From Synechococcus sp. ATX 2A4 (GTDB lineage Bacteria; Cyanobacteriota; Cyanobacteriia; PCC-6307; Cyanobiaceae), in NCBI RefSeq assembly GCF_024346375.1, contig NZ_JAGQCV010000001.1:186001-250000 (forward strand): a DNA stretch of 64,000 nt, given 5' to 3'. The position numbers and the translations under genes are program-made. The notes under the pieces were generated by a model. The model made no database searches, was not told the DNA's origin, and saw nothing but the letters and a program-made list of their open reading frames with translations. Shown here piece after piece: positions 44,926-52,422 of the stretch. Positions within the stretch are counted from its first letter, which is position 1. Each line of letters starts with the position of its first letter.

Positions 44926-46224
44926 ATGGTGATTCGACAGTTGCGGCTGCCTGCACGAGCGAGTGAACGTCCTCGCGGGCACGGCCGATCTGCGCGGCGC
45001 ATTTTTGGCGCCGTGCTCGCTGCCTGCCTGAGCGGAGCGGTGCCCGTTCAGGCCATGAACATCAGCGACGAACGGGCGGCGGATCCGGCCCAGGCTGCTG
45101 GCATCCTGCGGATCGTCCGCAAGCGCATGGCCGACGACCACCTGAGGGCGGTGATCGTGCGCGTCACGGTCGACGGCAAGGAGGTTGTCACCGAAGCGAT
45201 GGGCGAGTCGATCACGGGTGTGCCCGCCACGACGGACATGCACTTCCGCAACGGTGCTGTCGCCATTTCCTACGTGGCAACGCTGCTGCTGCAACTGGTC
45301 GACGAGAACAAGGTGAGCCTGGACGACAGGCTTTCAACGTGGCTTCCAGACATCCCGAACGCGGACCGCGTCACGCTCGGCCAGCTCGCCCAGATGACAT
45401 CCGGCTACCGCGACTACGTGATCGGCAATGACCCGTTCGCCAAGGTTCTGCTCGCGAACCCGTTCCGCCAGTTTGCGGTTGAGGATCTGCTCGCTTACGC
45501 AAACCTGCAGACGCTCTGGTATGAGCCCGGCACGAGTTGGAACTATGCCCACACGAACTACATCCTGCTCGGCCTGGCGCTCGAAAAGATCACGGGCAAG
45601 ACGATCCCCGTGCTGATGGAGGAGCGGGTCTTCAGCCCCTTGGCGCTCCGCAACACCCTGGATCCCGGCGGCACGCCCGCGATCGCACCGCCGGTTCTTC
45701 ACACCTTCTCGTCGGAGCGGCGTGAGCACTTGGGCATCGCAGCAGGCACTCGCTTCTCTGAGGAGTCGACCTACTGGAACCCGTCGTGGACGCTCACCCG
45801 CGGTGCAGTCCAGACCACCAACATCCATGACATGGCCACGTCTGCCGAGGCGATCGGCACGGGTCGATTGCTGTCGCCTGAGAGCCACAGGCTGCAGATT
45901 GCCCCGAAGCTTCGGGGCTTCGGAAAGCCGATCAAGGGTTGTGCCACCTGCACCACGCTCAGCGACTTCTACACCTATGGAATCGGGATCGTGCTCTCGG
46001 GCTCCTGGCTCCTGCAGAACCCGCTGTTCTCCGGGCAGGCCGGGGTCATGGCCTACCTGCCATCGCAAAAGATCGCAATCGCGGTGGCGGTGACCTTCGA
46101 CGAAGAGGCCTTCGATCCAAGCGGTGCGTACGTGAACTCGGCGGATGACATCTTCCGCGAGATCGGCGCGTACCTGGCGCCCGATGAAGCTCCGCCCGTC
46201 AGGCCTCACCCCAACGCCAAGTGA
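44926..46224 (+). CDS. Secreted beta-lactamase-fold protein lacking canonical catalytic residues
   Basis: A 432-residue protein with a signal peptide (IFGAVLAACLSGAVPVQA) and the class C beta-lactamase/serine-hydrolase fold (YVATLLLQLVDENKVSLDDRLSTW, LAQMTSGYRDYV, YILLGLALEKITGKTIPVLM, LALRNTLDPGG). At the position of the usual SxxK the sequence is FRNGAVAISYV, so both Ser and Lys are absent, and the YxN motif reads YAH. It may bind rather than cut, or belong to a variant group. Two cysteines lie in KGCATCTTL. GC and codon use are slightly lower than the neighbours, so it may be an acquired gene. Confidence 0.8.
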   Translation: MVIRQLRLPARASERPRGHGRSARRIFGAVLAACLSGAVPVQAMNISDERAADPAQAAGILRIVRKRMADDHLRAVIVRVTVDGKEVVTEAMGESITGVPATTDMHFRNGAVAISYVATLLLQLVDENKVSLDDRLSTWLPDIPNADRVTLGQLAQMTSGYRDYVIGNDPFAKVLLANPFRQFAVEDLLAYANLQTLWYEPGTSWNYAHTNYILLGLALEKITGKTIPVLMEERVFSPLALRNTLDPGGTPAIAPPVLHTFSSERREHLGIAAGTRFSEESTYWNPSWTLTRGAVQTTNIHDMATSAEAIGTGRLLSPESHRLQIAPKLRGFGKPIKGCATCTTLSDFYTYGIGIVLSGSWLLQNPLFSGQAGVMAYLPSQKIAIAVAVTFDEEAFDPSGAYVNSADDIFREIGAYLAPDEAPPVRPHPNAK

Positions 46225-46484
46225 GCCGGGAAAGCTGAGTTCTCCAGGGGCAGGAAGGAGCACCGTGGCGCCACGACACAAGGCGGCAAGCCCCTGGGGT
46301 CCCTGCCAGCGAAAGAGGTTGGAGGGTCTGCCGCCCCGATGCCCCGAGGCTCCCGACCCCCTGGATTCCGCCGCCGTGGCGGGCCTGGAGACACCCGCAA
46401 GGTCGCCACTGTGGCCGCCCGCATCGCCAGGATGGGGACCTCAGCGTCAGGGCCTAGCCCAGGCCGCTCAACTCCTAGAGACCC

Positions 46485-48230
46485 GTGCCGACATCCGTGC
46501 CTACATCGATGCCGTTACCAGGGCCGACAGCAGGGCCGACAACAGCGGCCACACCAGAGCCAACCGCCACGTTCGCGGCGTTTGCACAACGGGCCGATTA
46601 CTCGCTGCTGGATTCGCTGCGGGCGGATCCGCAGGCCACCGTTGATGGCGACGACCACCAGCCCCGCCAGGTGTTCTCCGGCCATTACGTGCCGGTGACA
46701 CCCACGCCGCTGCCGGCGCCGGAGCTGGTGGCGCACAGCCGCACCCTGTTCCAGGAGCTGGGCCTGGGTGAGGCGCTGGCCCACGACGACCAGTTCCGCC
46801 GCCTGTTTTCCGGTGACATCAGCGCGGCCACCGGGCCGATGCGACCGTTCGGCTGGGCCACCGGCTATGCCCTTTCGATCTACGGCAGCGAATACATCCA
46901 GCAGTGCCCGTTCGGCACCGGCAACGGCTATGGCGATGGCCGGGCCATTTCTGTGTTCGAAGGCGTCTTTGGCGGCCAGCGCTGGGAGATGCAACTCAAG
47001 GGCGGTGGGCCCACGCCCTACTGCCGTGGCGCCGATGGCCGCGCCGTGCTGCGCTCCAGCGTGCGCGAGTTTCTGGCGCAGGAGTTGATGCACGCCCTGG
47101 GCGTTCCCACCTCCCGCTCGCTGACGCTCTATGTGTCCAGGTCGGAAACCGTGCGCCGGCCCTGGTATGCGCCGAATTCCCGCGCGTTCGATCCCGACAT
47201 TTTGGTGAACAACCCGGCGGCGATCACCACCCGCGTGGCGCCCTCCTTCCTGCGGGTGGGCCAGCTGGAGCTGTTCGCCCGCCGCACCCGCAGTGGTGCC
47301 CATCCGGAGGCGCTGAACGAGTTGCGGATGATCGCGAGTCACCTGATCGCGCGCAACTACCGGCAGGAGATTGATCCGAACCTGGCGTTCAGCGACCAGG
47401 TGGTGGAGCTGGCGGCATTGTTCCGCGCGCGGCTCACGTCACTGGTGGCGAACTGGATGCGGGTGGGCTACTGCCAGGGCAATTTCAACAGCGACAACTG
47501 CGCCGCCGGCGGCACCACCCTTGACTACGGCCCCTTCGGCTTCTGCGAACTGTTCGACCCCCGCTTTCAACCCTGGACCGGCGGCGGCGAGCATTTCAGT
47601 TTCTTCAATCAACCGGCGGCGGCTGAAGCCAACTTCCAGATGTTCTGGTCTGCCATCCGGTTGCTGCTGGAGGGCAACACGGAGGCACTGGCCCGGCTGG
47701 ATCAGATCCGCGACGGCTTCGCGGAAGCGATGCAGCAGGAGCTTGAGGCGATGTGGGCCGGCAAGCTGGGCCTGAGCCGCTACGACGCCGAGCTGGTGAA
47801 TGAGCTGCTGCAGCTGATGGTGGCCGCCAAGGCGGATTACACGATCTTTTTCCGCAAGCTGTCTGACATCCCGGAGCAGGTCTCTGCCCTGAAGAAGAGC
47901 TTCTACCTGCCCAGTTCTGAGCAGCTCGACGGGCAGTGGACGCTGTGGTTGCAACGCTGGCGTGCTCAGATCACGACCAACGGCGACATCAACGAAACCT
48001 CCGCCGCGATGCAACGGGTAAACCCGACCGTGACCTGGCGCGAATGGCTGATCGCCCCGGCCTATGAACAGGCGGCGCAGGGTGACTACAGCCTGGTGGG
48101 GGAGCTGCAGGAGGTATTCAGCCATCCCTACGACGCCCTATCTCCGGAGCTGGCGGCGACCTACGACCGGCTGAAGCCCAGGGAGTTTTTCAACGCTGGA
48201 GGCGTGTCGCATTACAGCTGTTCCTCCTGA
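46485..48230 (+). CDS. selO: Protein adenylyltransferase SelO (YdiU family)
   Basis: SelO is a pseudokinase-fold enzyme that transfers AMP to Ser/Thr/Tyr of proteins in redox stress. The 581-residue protein shows [54 protein letters not shown], the metal-binding NFNSDN and [15 protein letters not shown]. It ends in SHYSCSS, in the position of the selenocysteine/Cys motif. The first 30 residues are a Pro/Thr-rich tail of doubtful reality; the ATG at 46509 is an alternative to the GTG at 46485. Confidence 0.92.
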   Translation: MPTSVPTSMPLPGPTAGPTTAATPEPTATFAAFAQRADYSLLDSLRADPQATVDGDDHQPRQVFSGHYVPVTPTPLPAPELVAHSRTLFQELGLGEALAHDDQFRRLFSGDISAATGPMRPFGWATGYALSIYGSEYIQQCPFGTGNGYGDGRAISVFEGVFGGQRWEMQLKGGGPTPYCRGADGRAVLRSSVREFLAQELMHALGVPTSRSLTLYVSRSETVRRPWYAPNSRAFDPDILVNNPAAITTRVAPSFLRVGQLELFARRTRSGAHPEALNELRMIASHLIARNYRQEIDPNLAFSDQVVELAALFRARLTSLVANWMRVGYCQGNFNSDNCAAGGTTLDYGPFGFCELFDPRFQPWTGGGEHFSFFNQPAAAEANFQMFWSAIRLLLEGNTEALARLDQIRDGFAEAMQQELEAMWAGKLGLSRYDAELVNELLQLMVAAKADYTIFFRKLSDIPEQVSALKKSFYLPSSEQLDGQWTLWLQRWRAQITTNGDINETSAAMQRVNPTVTWREWLIAPAYEQAAQGDYSLVGELQEVFSHPYDALSPELAATYDRLKPREFFNAGGVSHYSCSS

Positions 48231-48247
48231 GCCGGTCGGTGGCTTCT

Positions 48248-48292
48248 GGCCAGGTCGCGGGTGCGGCTGGGTTCGTGCCAGAGCACGCCGGC
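48248..48292 (-). pseudogene. Tiny remnant of a DUF3427 gene 3' region
   Basis: The 19-mer ggccaggtcgcgggtgcgg (48248-48266) is identical to 49730-49748. The 15-mer gtgccagagcacgcc (48275-48289) is identical to 49817-49831, with the intervening bases deleted. The longer copy at 49622 translates as a DUF3427 C-terminal fragment. This remnant abuts the N-terminal part of the MNT gene that follows and may have destroyed its start. Confidence 0.6.
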
Positions 48293-48339
48293 TGGCCTGC
48301 CAGCTGCATCACGTCAGGCAGCTGCATGCCTTCGGTTCG

Positions 48340-48573
48340 ATGCTGCGATCCGACTATCTACCTGGCAAGAGTGATATCGACTTGCTGGTTGAGTTTGAAC
48401 CTCTGGAACCAATCACCTTGGTGGAGGCCTATTTCGGCCTGGAACAACAGCTTGCCGCGAGCATCGGCCCATCTGTTGACCTCGTGATGGCGACAGCCAT
48501 TCGCAATCCGATCGTGCGCTCTGAGATTGATGCGTCTAAACAGCTGATCTATTGGGAGTACAGCCTCTGGTAA
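48340..48573 (+). CDS. MNT-type nucleotidyltransferase antitoxin, 5' end damaged
   Basis: The frame from the ATG encodes 77 residues with SDIDLLVEFEP (the DxD metal site) and VDLVMATAIRNPIVRSEI. Upstream, without a usable start codon, the same frame continues as RQLHAFGSMLRSDYLPGKSD, which supplies the GS of the GSx10DxD motif. So the family core extends to about 48300, but translation from the first ATG would lose the GS. No HEPN partner follows. The 3' end overlaps the opposite-strand DUF5615 gene by 38 bases. Confidence 0.65.
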   Translation: MLRSDYLPGKSDIDLLVEFEPLEPITLVEAYFGLEQQLAASIGPSVDLVMATAIRNPIVRSEIDASKQLIYWEYSLW

Positions 48574-48766
48574 CACTGAGAAGAAGGAAGTCTTCGTCCT
48601 TGGTCACAAGCACGTAACCATGACGGAGCGCCACTTTCCAGATTTCTCGATCGTCAGCGCCACCAAGCCCGAGAAGGCGAATGTGCTGCGAATTAGGAAA
48701 CCGTTCGGCGATCAGAGGAATCAGCCGTTCGGAGAGATTCTCAACCAGCAGCAGCCGCAGGGTCAC
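48536..48766 (-). pseudogene. DUF5615 (PIN-like) toxin, C-terminally truncated
   Basis: The 76 residues match the first two-thirds of DUF5615 proteins: LLLVENLSERLIPLIAERFP, HIRLLGLGGADDREIW and YVLVTKDEDFLLLSVTRG. The family normally continues with a Pro-Lys-hydrophobic strand and about 40 more residues; here it stops after CTPNRSAV, exactly where the MNT gene lies on the other strand. The start overlaps the DUF433 stop (ATGA). I conclude the toxin has lost its tail. Confidence 0.7.
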
Positions 48767-48993
48767 GCTGCCGGGCAGGTGGTTATCAGCCGGCGTTCCC
48801 GCTCTGCGGCAAAGGCCAAGCAGGCGAGGACATCTTCATGGGTGAGCTGAGGAAAATCCTGGATCAGCTCAGCTTCTGTGCTTCCGCTGGCCAATCGTCC
48901 CAGCACATCCCCCACGCTGAGCCGAGTTCCCTGAACGCAGGGCTTGCCGAAGCGAACGGCCGGATCAATCGTGATGCGTTCCAGAAGGTCCAT
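48763..48993 (-). CDS. DUF433 antitoxin
   Basis: A 76-residue protein with the complete DUF433 pattern: LLERITIDPAVRFGKPCVQGTRLSVGDVLGRLASG and FPQLTHEDVLACLAFAAERE. DUF433 proteins are DNA-binding antitoxins partnered with DUF5615 PIN-like toxins, as here through a 4-base overlap. The antitoxin looks intact. Confidence 0.85.
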   Translation of the reverse strand: MDLLERITIDPAVRFGKPCVQGTRLSVGDVLGRLASGSTEAELIQDFPQLTHEDVLACLAFAAERERRLITTCPAA

Positions 48994-49039
48994 CTGGCTA
49001 CTTTAATCCCACTTTCGCTGACCGACCCGCATCCCCCTT

Positions 49040-49183
49040 AAGCCGCCAATCCAGCTCCGGAACGAACGCCGCCGGAATCGCCCGCTGCAGCAGGTGCCAG
49101 CAGGAGCACCACTCTGCGACCAGGACGATCCGCTTGCCCGCGTGGCTCACGTCATGGGCGGTGGCGGGGCAGATGGAATCCAT
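49040..49183 (-). pseudogene. Remnant of a DUF3427 gene 3' end
   Basis: The minus strand reads LLQRAIPAAFVPELDW, a recognisable copy of LHRAIPGSFYPELAV at the C-terminus of the helicase at 52395. At the DNA level, ggaatcgcccgctgcag is shared with the copy at 50290. The upstream residues (HDVSHAGKRIVL) also echo the helicase (YVSHEGERPMAI). Nothing else of the gene remains. Confidence 0.6.
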
Positions 49184-49258
49184 CCGGTCTTTGGATGAAT
49201 TGGGCCAATGGCTAAGGAATGGGCGAATCCTTATCCAATGCAGCCAAAAGAGAGCATT

Positions 49259-49585
49259 TCAGAATTCCAGGAGAAGCCGGCGTGAAGCGTCCACGTCTTT
49301 ACGGAAATAGGGATTTTGGATCATGGATTCCGTCAGGAGGTCCACCGGACGGCCGAAGAGGGCTTCCAATTCATCGGCGAAGGAACAAAAGCGCCGGGCA
49401 TAGCCCGGTTCCCGCTGCCCCGTCATCTGCTCGATGAAGTCCAGGTCACTGCTGGCAGGGTCAAAGAGGCCCTTCGCCGCCGAGCCGAACAATTCCAGCC
49501 GATCCACGCCGTAGTGGTTGCACAGGTGCCTGAGCGGCTCCAGCCGATCGGCCAGCAGGGGCAGCAGCGGGGCAACCGTGTCCAT
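49259..49585 (-). CDS. MNT-type nucleotidyltransferase antitoxin
   Basis: A 108-residue minimal nucleotidyltransferase: LRHLCNHYGVDRLELFGSAAKGLFDPASSDLDFI carries the GS and DxD active-site motifs, followed by VDLLTESMIQNPYFRKDV. Such proteins AMPylate and silence HEPN RNase toxins. No HEPN gene follows on this strand; downstream is only a DUF3427 remnant. It looks intact and orphaned. Confidence 0.82.
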   Translation of the reverse strand: MDTVAPLLPLLADRLEPLRHLCNHYGVDRLELFGSAAKGLFDPASSDLDFIEQMTGQREPGYARRFCSFADELEALFGRPVDLLTESMIQNPYFRKDVDASRRLLLEF

Positions 49586-49621
49586 GGGGTCAGGCTAGCG
49601 GGGCCCGGGTTTTCCCTAAAA

Positions 49622-49850
49622 CCGCCAACGCCGCCGCTATGCCAAGCAACGGCCTGGCATCCACATCGCCGGAATCGCCCGCTCCAGCCGCCAGCGGCTC
49701 TCCCAGCAGTGGAACAGGGAGGGGTCGAGGGCCAGGTCGCGGGTGCGGGTGGAGGGGGAGAAGAGGGCTTCGCTTTTGCGCAGGGTGATGAACAGCAGAT
49801 CGCACTGGGTGTCCTGGTGCCAGAGCACGCCTTCGCGGTGGCGGCCGTGC
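49622..49850 (-). pseudogene. Internally deleted DUF3427 gene 3' end, fused to a hicA fragment
   Basis: The minus strand reads REGVLWHQDTQCDLLFITL then KSEALFSP, a close match to REGVFFDEATRCDVFFITL then KSERLFSP of the intact helicase. It then jumps from WES directly to RWRLERAIPA, dropping about 65 residues present in the helicase. The same open frame continues upstream into a HicA-like sequence, so the fragment is part of a chimeric frame 49637-50011. Confidence 0.75.
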
Positions 49851-50011
49851 GCGCCCATGGTGATGGCGTTGATGGGGTCGTGGCGTGGAATCACCAGGCG
49901 CCGCTCACCATTGCTCAGGATCAGATGACCGGATTCGCGGACGATCCGATACCCCAGCTTGAGAAATACTCTTACGGCTTCCTTCTGACTGATCTCTGGC
50001 AGACGCGGAAT
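49850..50011 (-). pseudogene. hicA toxin fragment
   Basis: From just after the hicB stop the frame reads PRLPEISQKEAVRVFLKLGY, RIVRESGHLILSNG and LVIPRHDPINAITMG, the HicA RNase fold with its catalytic His in SGHLIL. The family normally ends with a last helix (roughly AIVRDAGLTVEEF); here it is replaced at about 49850 by the DUF3427 fragment. There is no ATG at the beginning (ATT at 50009-50011). Toxin activity is unlikely. Confidence 0.7.
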
Positions 50012-50209
50012 TTAGAACGCCAGTTCCAATGTCTCCACACTGCGCACGCCACCCTCCTCAGCTTCCACTTCCAGCCAGAGGGCAATCGCTTCGCGAATGT
50101 TCGCCAGTGCTTCGTCCCTTTTGGCTCCCTGGGAGTGGCAGCCCGCCAGGTCAAGACAGCTCACCGACCAGCCTTCTTCGGTTTCCAAAAGCCGGATGCG
50201 GTAGCTCAT
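50012..50209 (-). CDS. HicB-family antitoxin
   Basis: A 65-residue HicB-like protein: MSYRIRLLETEEGWSVSCLD (the partial RNase H fold) and LAGCHSQGAKRDEALANIREAIALWLE. It lacks a separate DNA-binding tail, as do many small HicBs. It is directly followed by the damaged hicA. Sequence appears intact. Confidence 0.85.
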   Translation of the reverse strand: MSYRIRLLETEEGWSVSCLDLAGCHSQGAKRDEALANIREAIALWLEVEAEEGGVRSVETLELAF

Positions 50210-50285
50210 GCCGGTCTGACTCCCTGACCTGCGTTGAGGCTAAGCGGCATGGAGCTGGCCTCTGTGACGAAGCCTCCCAGTCCTC

Positions 50286-50600
50286 TCAAACCGCCACCGC
50301 CAACTCCGGGTAGAAGGCCCCCGGAATCGCCCGCTGCAGCTGCCAGCGAATCGCCATCGGCCGCTCGCCCTCGTGGCTCCCATACTCGGCAAAACCGAGG
50401 CAAAGAAACGGCAGCGTCACCCCGCCACGTTTGTTCTCCTCCCGCACGAATAGCAGCACCCGGCTGCCACGCTCCACGTGGTGGATGTAGCGCTGCCCGG
50501 TGGCGGAGGCTTCGCGGGTGTTGCTCTGGCTCTCCCAGTGGAACTCCCACGGGGAGATCGCATAGTCGTTGGTGCGGGTGGCTTCATCAAGGAAGCCCCC
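50286..50600 (-). pseudogene. Copy of the DUF3427 gene 3' end with a 60-bp deletion
   Basis: This segment matches 52400-52760 closely by eye over about 290 bases, and the minus strand reads RGSRVLLFVREENKRGGVTL then PFLCLGFAEYGSHEGERP, ending IPGAFYPELAVAV. Relative to the intact gene it lacks exactly the 60 bases between two copies of GCGGGTGG (52683 and 52743), as expected from slippage. Its upstream end breaks off near 50600. Confidence 0.8.
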
Positions 50601-50768
50601 TCGCGTTCAGGGGTGGTCGTGCCCCTCCGGAGCCGATCGAGGACCTCGTGCGGGCACGTGCTTCCGGCCGCTGTCCGCGGGTTGGGCCATTGCGAGCAAA
50701 CCGTGTGGCTGCAAAGCACCAGGAAATGCCTTTAGGATGCCTTCAGGCAACTTCTTGTTCGTCCCGCC

Positions 50769-51116
50769 TTGCCCATGGCCCAAGCCAGCTCCATCGTGCG
50801 TCATCCCCCTGCGGCCCTGGAGCAGAGCCTGGAGCGCCTGGGTCGCAACATCCGCACGGCCAGGTTGCGGCGCGGTTGGCGCCTGGAGGATGTGGCCAAA
50901 CGCATGGGGGTGACGCGCTACACGGTGTCCGACGTCGAGAAGGGCAAGGCCGGCACCTCTGTGGCTGCCTATCTCGGGGCGCTCTGGGCTCTCGGTCTGC
51001 TCGATCAGATGTCCGAGTTGGCTGATCCGGATCGGGACGAGGAGGGCAAGGCGCTGGAGGGTGTCCGCAGCCCAAAACGGGCCCCCCGTGGTCTCCGAAT
51101 GGATGACGACTTCTGA
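50769..51116 (+). CDS. hipB: HipB-like XRE-family antitoxin
   Basis: A 115-residue helix-turn-helix protein: LGRNIRTARLRRGWRLEDVAKRMGVTRYTVSDVEKGKAG is the XRE domain, and a disordered C-terminus follows (RGLRMDDDF). HipB binds its own promoter and the HipA kinase. The hipA frame begins 2 bases after its stop. ATGs at 50769 and 50775 are both possible. Confidence 0.87.
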   Translation: MPMAQASSIVRHPPAALEQSLERLGRNIRTARLRRGWRLEDVAKRMGVTRYTVSDVEKGKAGTSVAAYLGALWALGLLDQMSELADPDRDEEGKALEGVRSPKRAPRGLRMDDDF

Positions 51117-51118
51117 CC

Positions 51119-52422
51119 ATGACTGCTGAGCAGGAGTGCTTCGTCTATTTGGTGCCGCCGGGAGCAACATACTTCGTCACGGCCGGGCGGTTCAAGCTCA
51201 AGAAGGATCGCTTGGGACGTCCGGTCGGTGCGTTCGTGTATGGCCGCCGCTACCGGGAGCGCCCCGATGCCGTGGAGCTCGACCCGGTGGAGTTGAGGCT
51301 GGGCGCACGCCCGTTCGAAACCGGTCGCATGGGCGGCTTCTTCGGGGCTCTGCGCGATGCGCTGCCAGATTTTTGGGGTCGACAGGTGATCGCCCGCCAC
51401 TCAGGTTTGGGGGACCCCAGCGACTTCGATCTCTTGTTGCCTGGGCCGGATGATCGTGCTGGCGCTCTCGGTTTTGGCCGCAATGTCGAGCCACCTGCAC
51501 CGGAGCGTCATTTCAACCGAACACTTGATCTCGAACGAATCAAGCGGGCGGCTGATGCGATCTTGGCCGATCAACCGCGCCTGTCGGGTTCAGCCCATGA
51601 CCAAGTGGAGGAACTGTTGCAGGGGGCAGGAACCTCCATGGGTGTGGTGCACGGCCGAAAACTACCGTGGAGCATGAAGATGCTCTCTGGCTGGCTAAGT
51701 TTCCGGCTCCAAAGGACACCTGGAACCAACCGCGGGTGGAGCATGGAGTGCTGCAGCTGGCCCGGCTCTGCGGGTTGCAGGTGGCGGTCAGCCAGCTCAC
51801 GCAGGTTGGAAAGGCCGATGTGCTGTTGGTGAAGCGCTTTGATCGCGACTGGAGCGGTGATGGTTATCAGCGCCACAGGATGGTGAGCGCCCTCACGTTG
51901 CTGCAGGCCGAAGACAGCGCCACCGATCGCCAGAAGTGGTCATATCGGTTGCTGGCCGATGAACTCCGGCGCGCCAGCGACCGGCCTACGGAAGATCTGC
52001 GCGAACTCTTCAGCTGCATCTGCTTCAACGCGGCGGTGTCCAATCTTGATGACCACCCGCGCAACCATGCCCTACTGGCCCGCTCCAGTAGCTGGCGGCT
52101 GAGCCCCGCCTATGACCTCACCCCCGGAACGATGCGCACCGAGACACGGCGAGATCTAGCCATGGTCTGTGGTTTGGAGGGCGGCAAGCCCAGCCGTTGG
52201 GCCAACCGGGGCACGATCGTGGACGGGGCCGCATGGTTCCTTCTGGAGCGGGAGGAGGCGGAAGCAATCGCGACGAGGGTGTTCTCCACCGTGTCGGCGG
52301 AGTGGGAGCCCACCCTTCGCAGCGTTGGCGTCAGTCAGCGAGATTGCGATGCCGTTCGGGGGGCATTTCTTTATGCGGGGTTGAATCTTGACGCTCACAC
52401 TGCCACCGCCAGCTCCGGGTAG
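51119..52422 (+). pseudogene. hipA: hipA toxin kinase gene, frameshifted
   Basis: The first frame encodes the HipA N-terminal half (GRFKLKKDRLGRPVGAFVYG, ARPFETGRMGGFFGALRDALPDFWGR, VEELLQGAGTSMG). It then derails at 51641-51648. The second frame carries on as ARPKTTVEHEDALWLAKFPA through SNLDDHPRNHALL (catalytic Asn/Asp) and LSPAYDLTPGT to 52422. Removing two bases (tg) from ggtgtggtgc restores the expected GTSMGGARPK, the kinase nucleotide loop. So a single small indel splits the protein at its ATP site. Both halves otherwise look well preserved. The end overlaps the convergent helicase gene by 28 bases. Confidence 0.82.
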
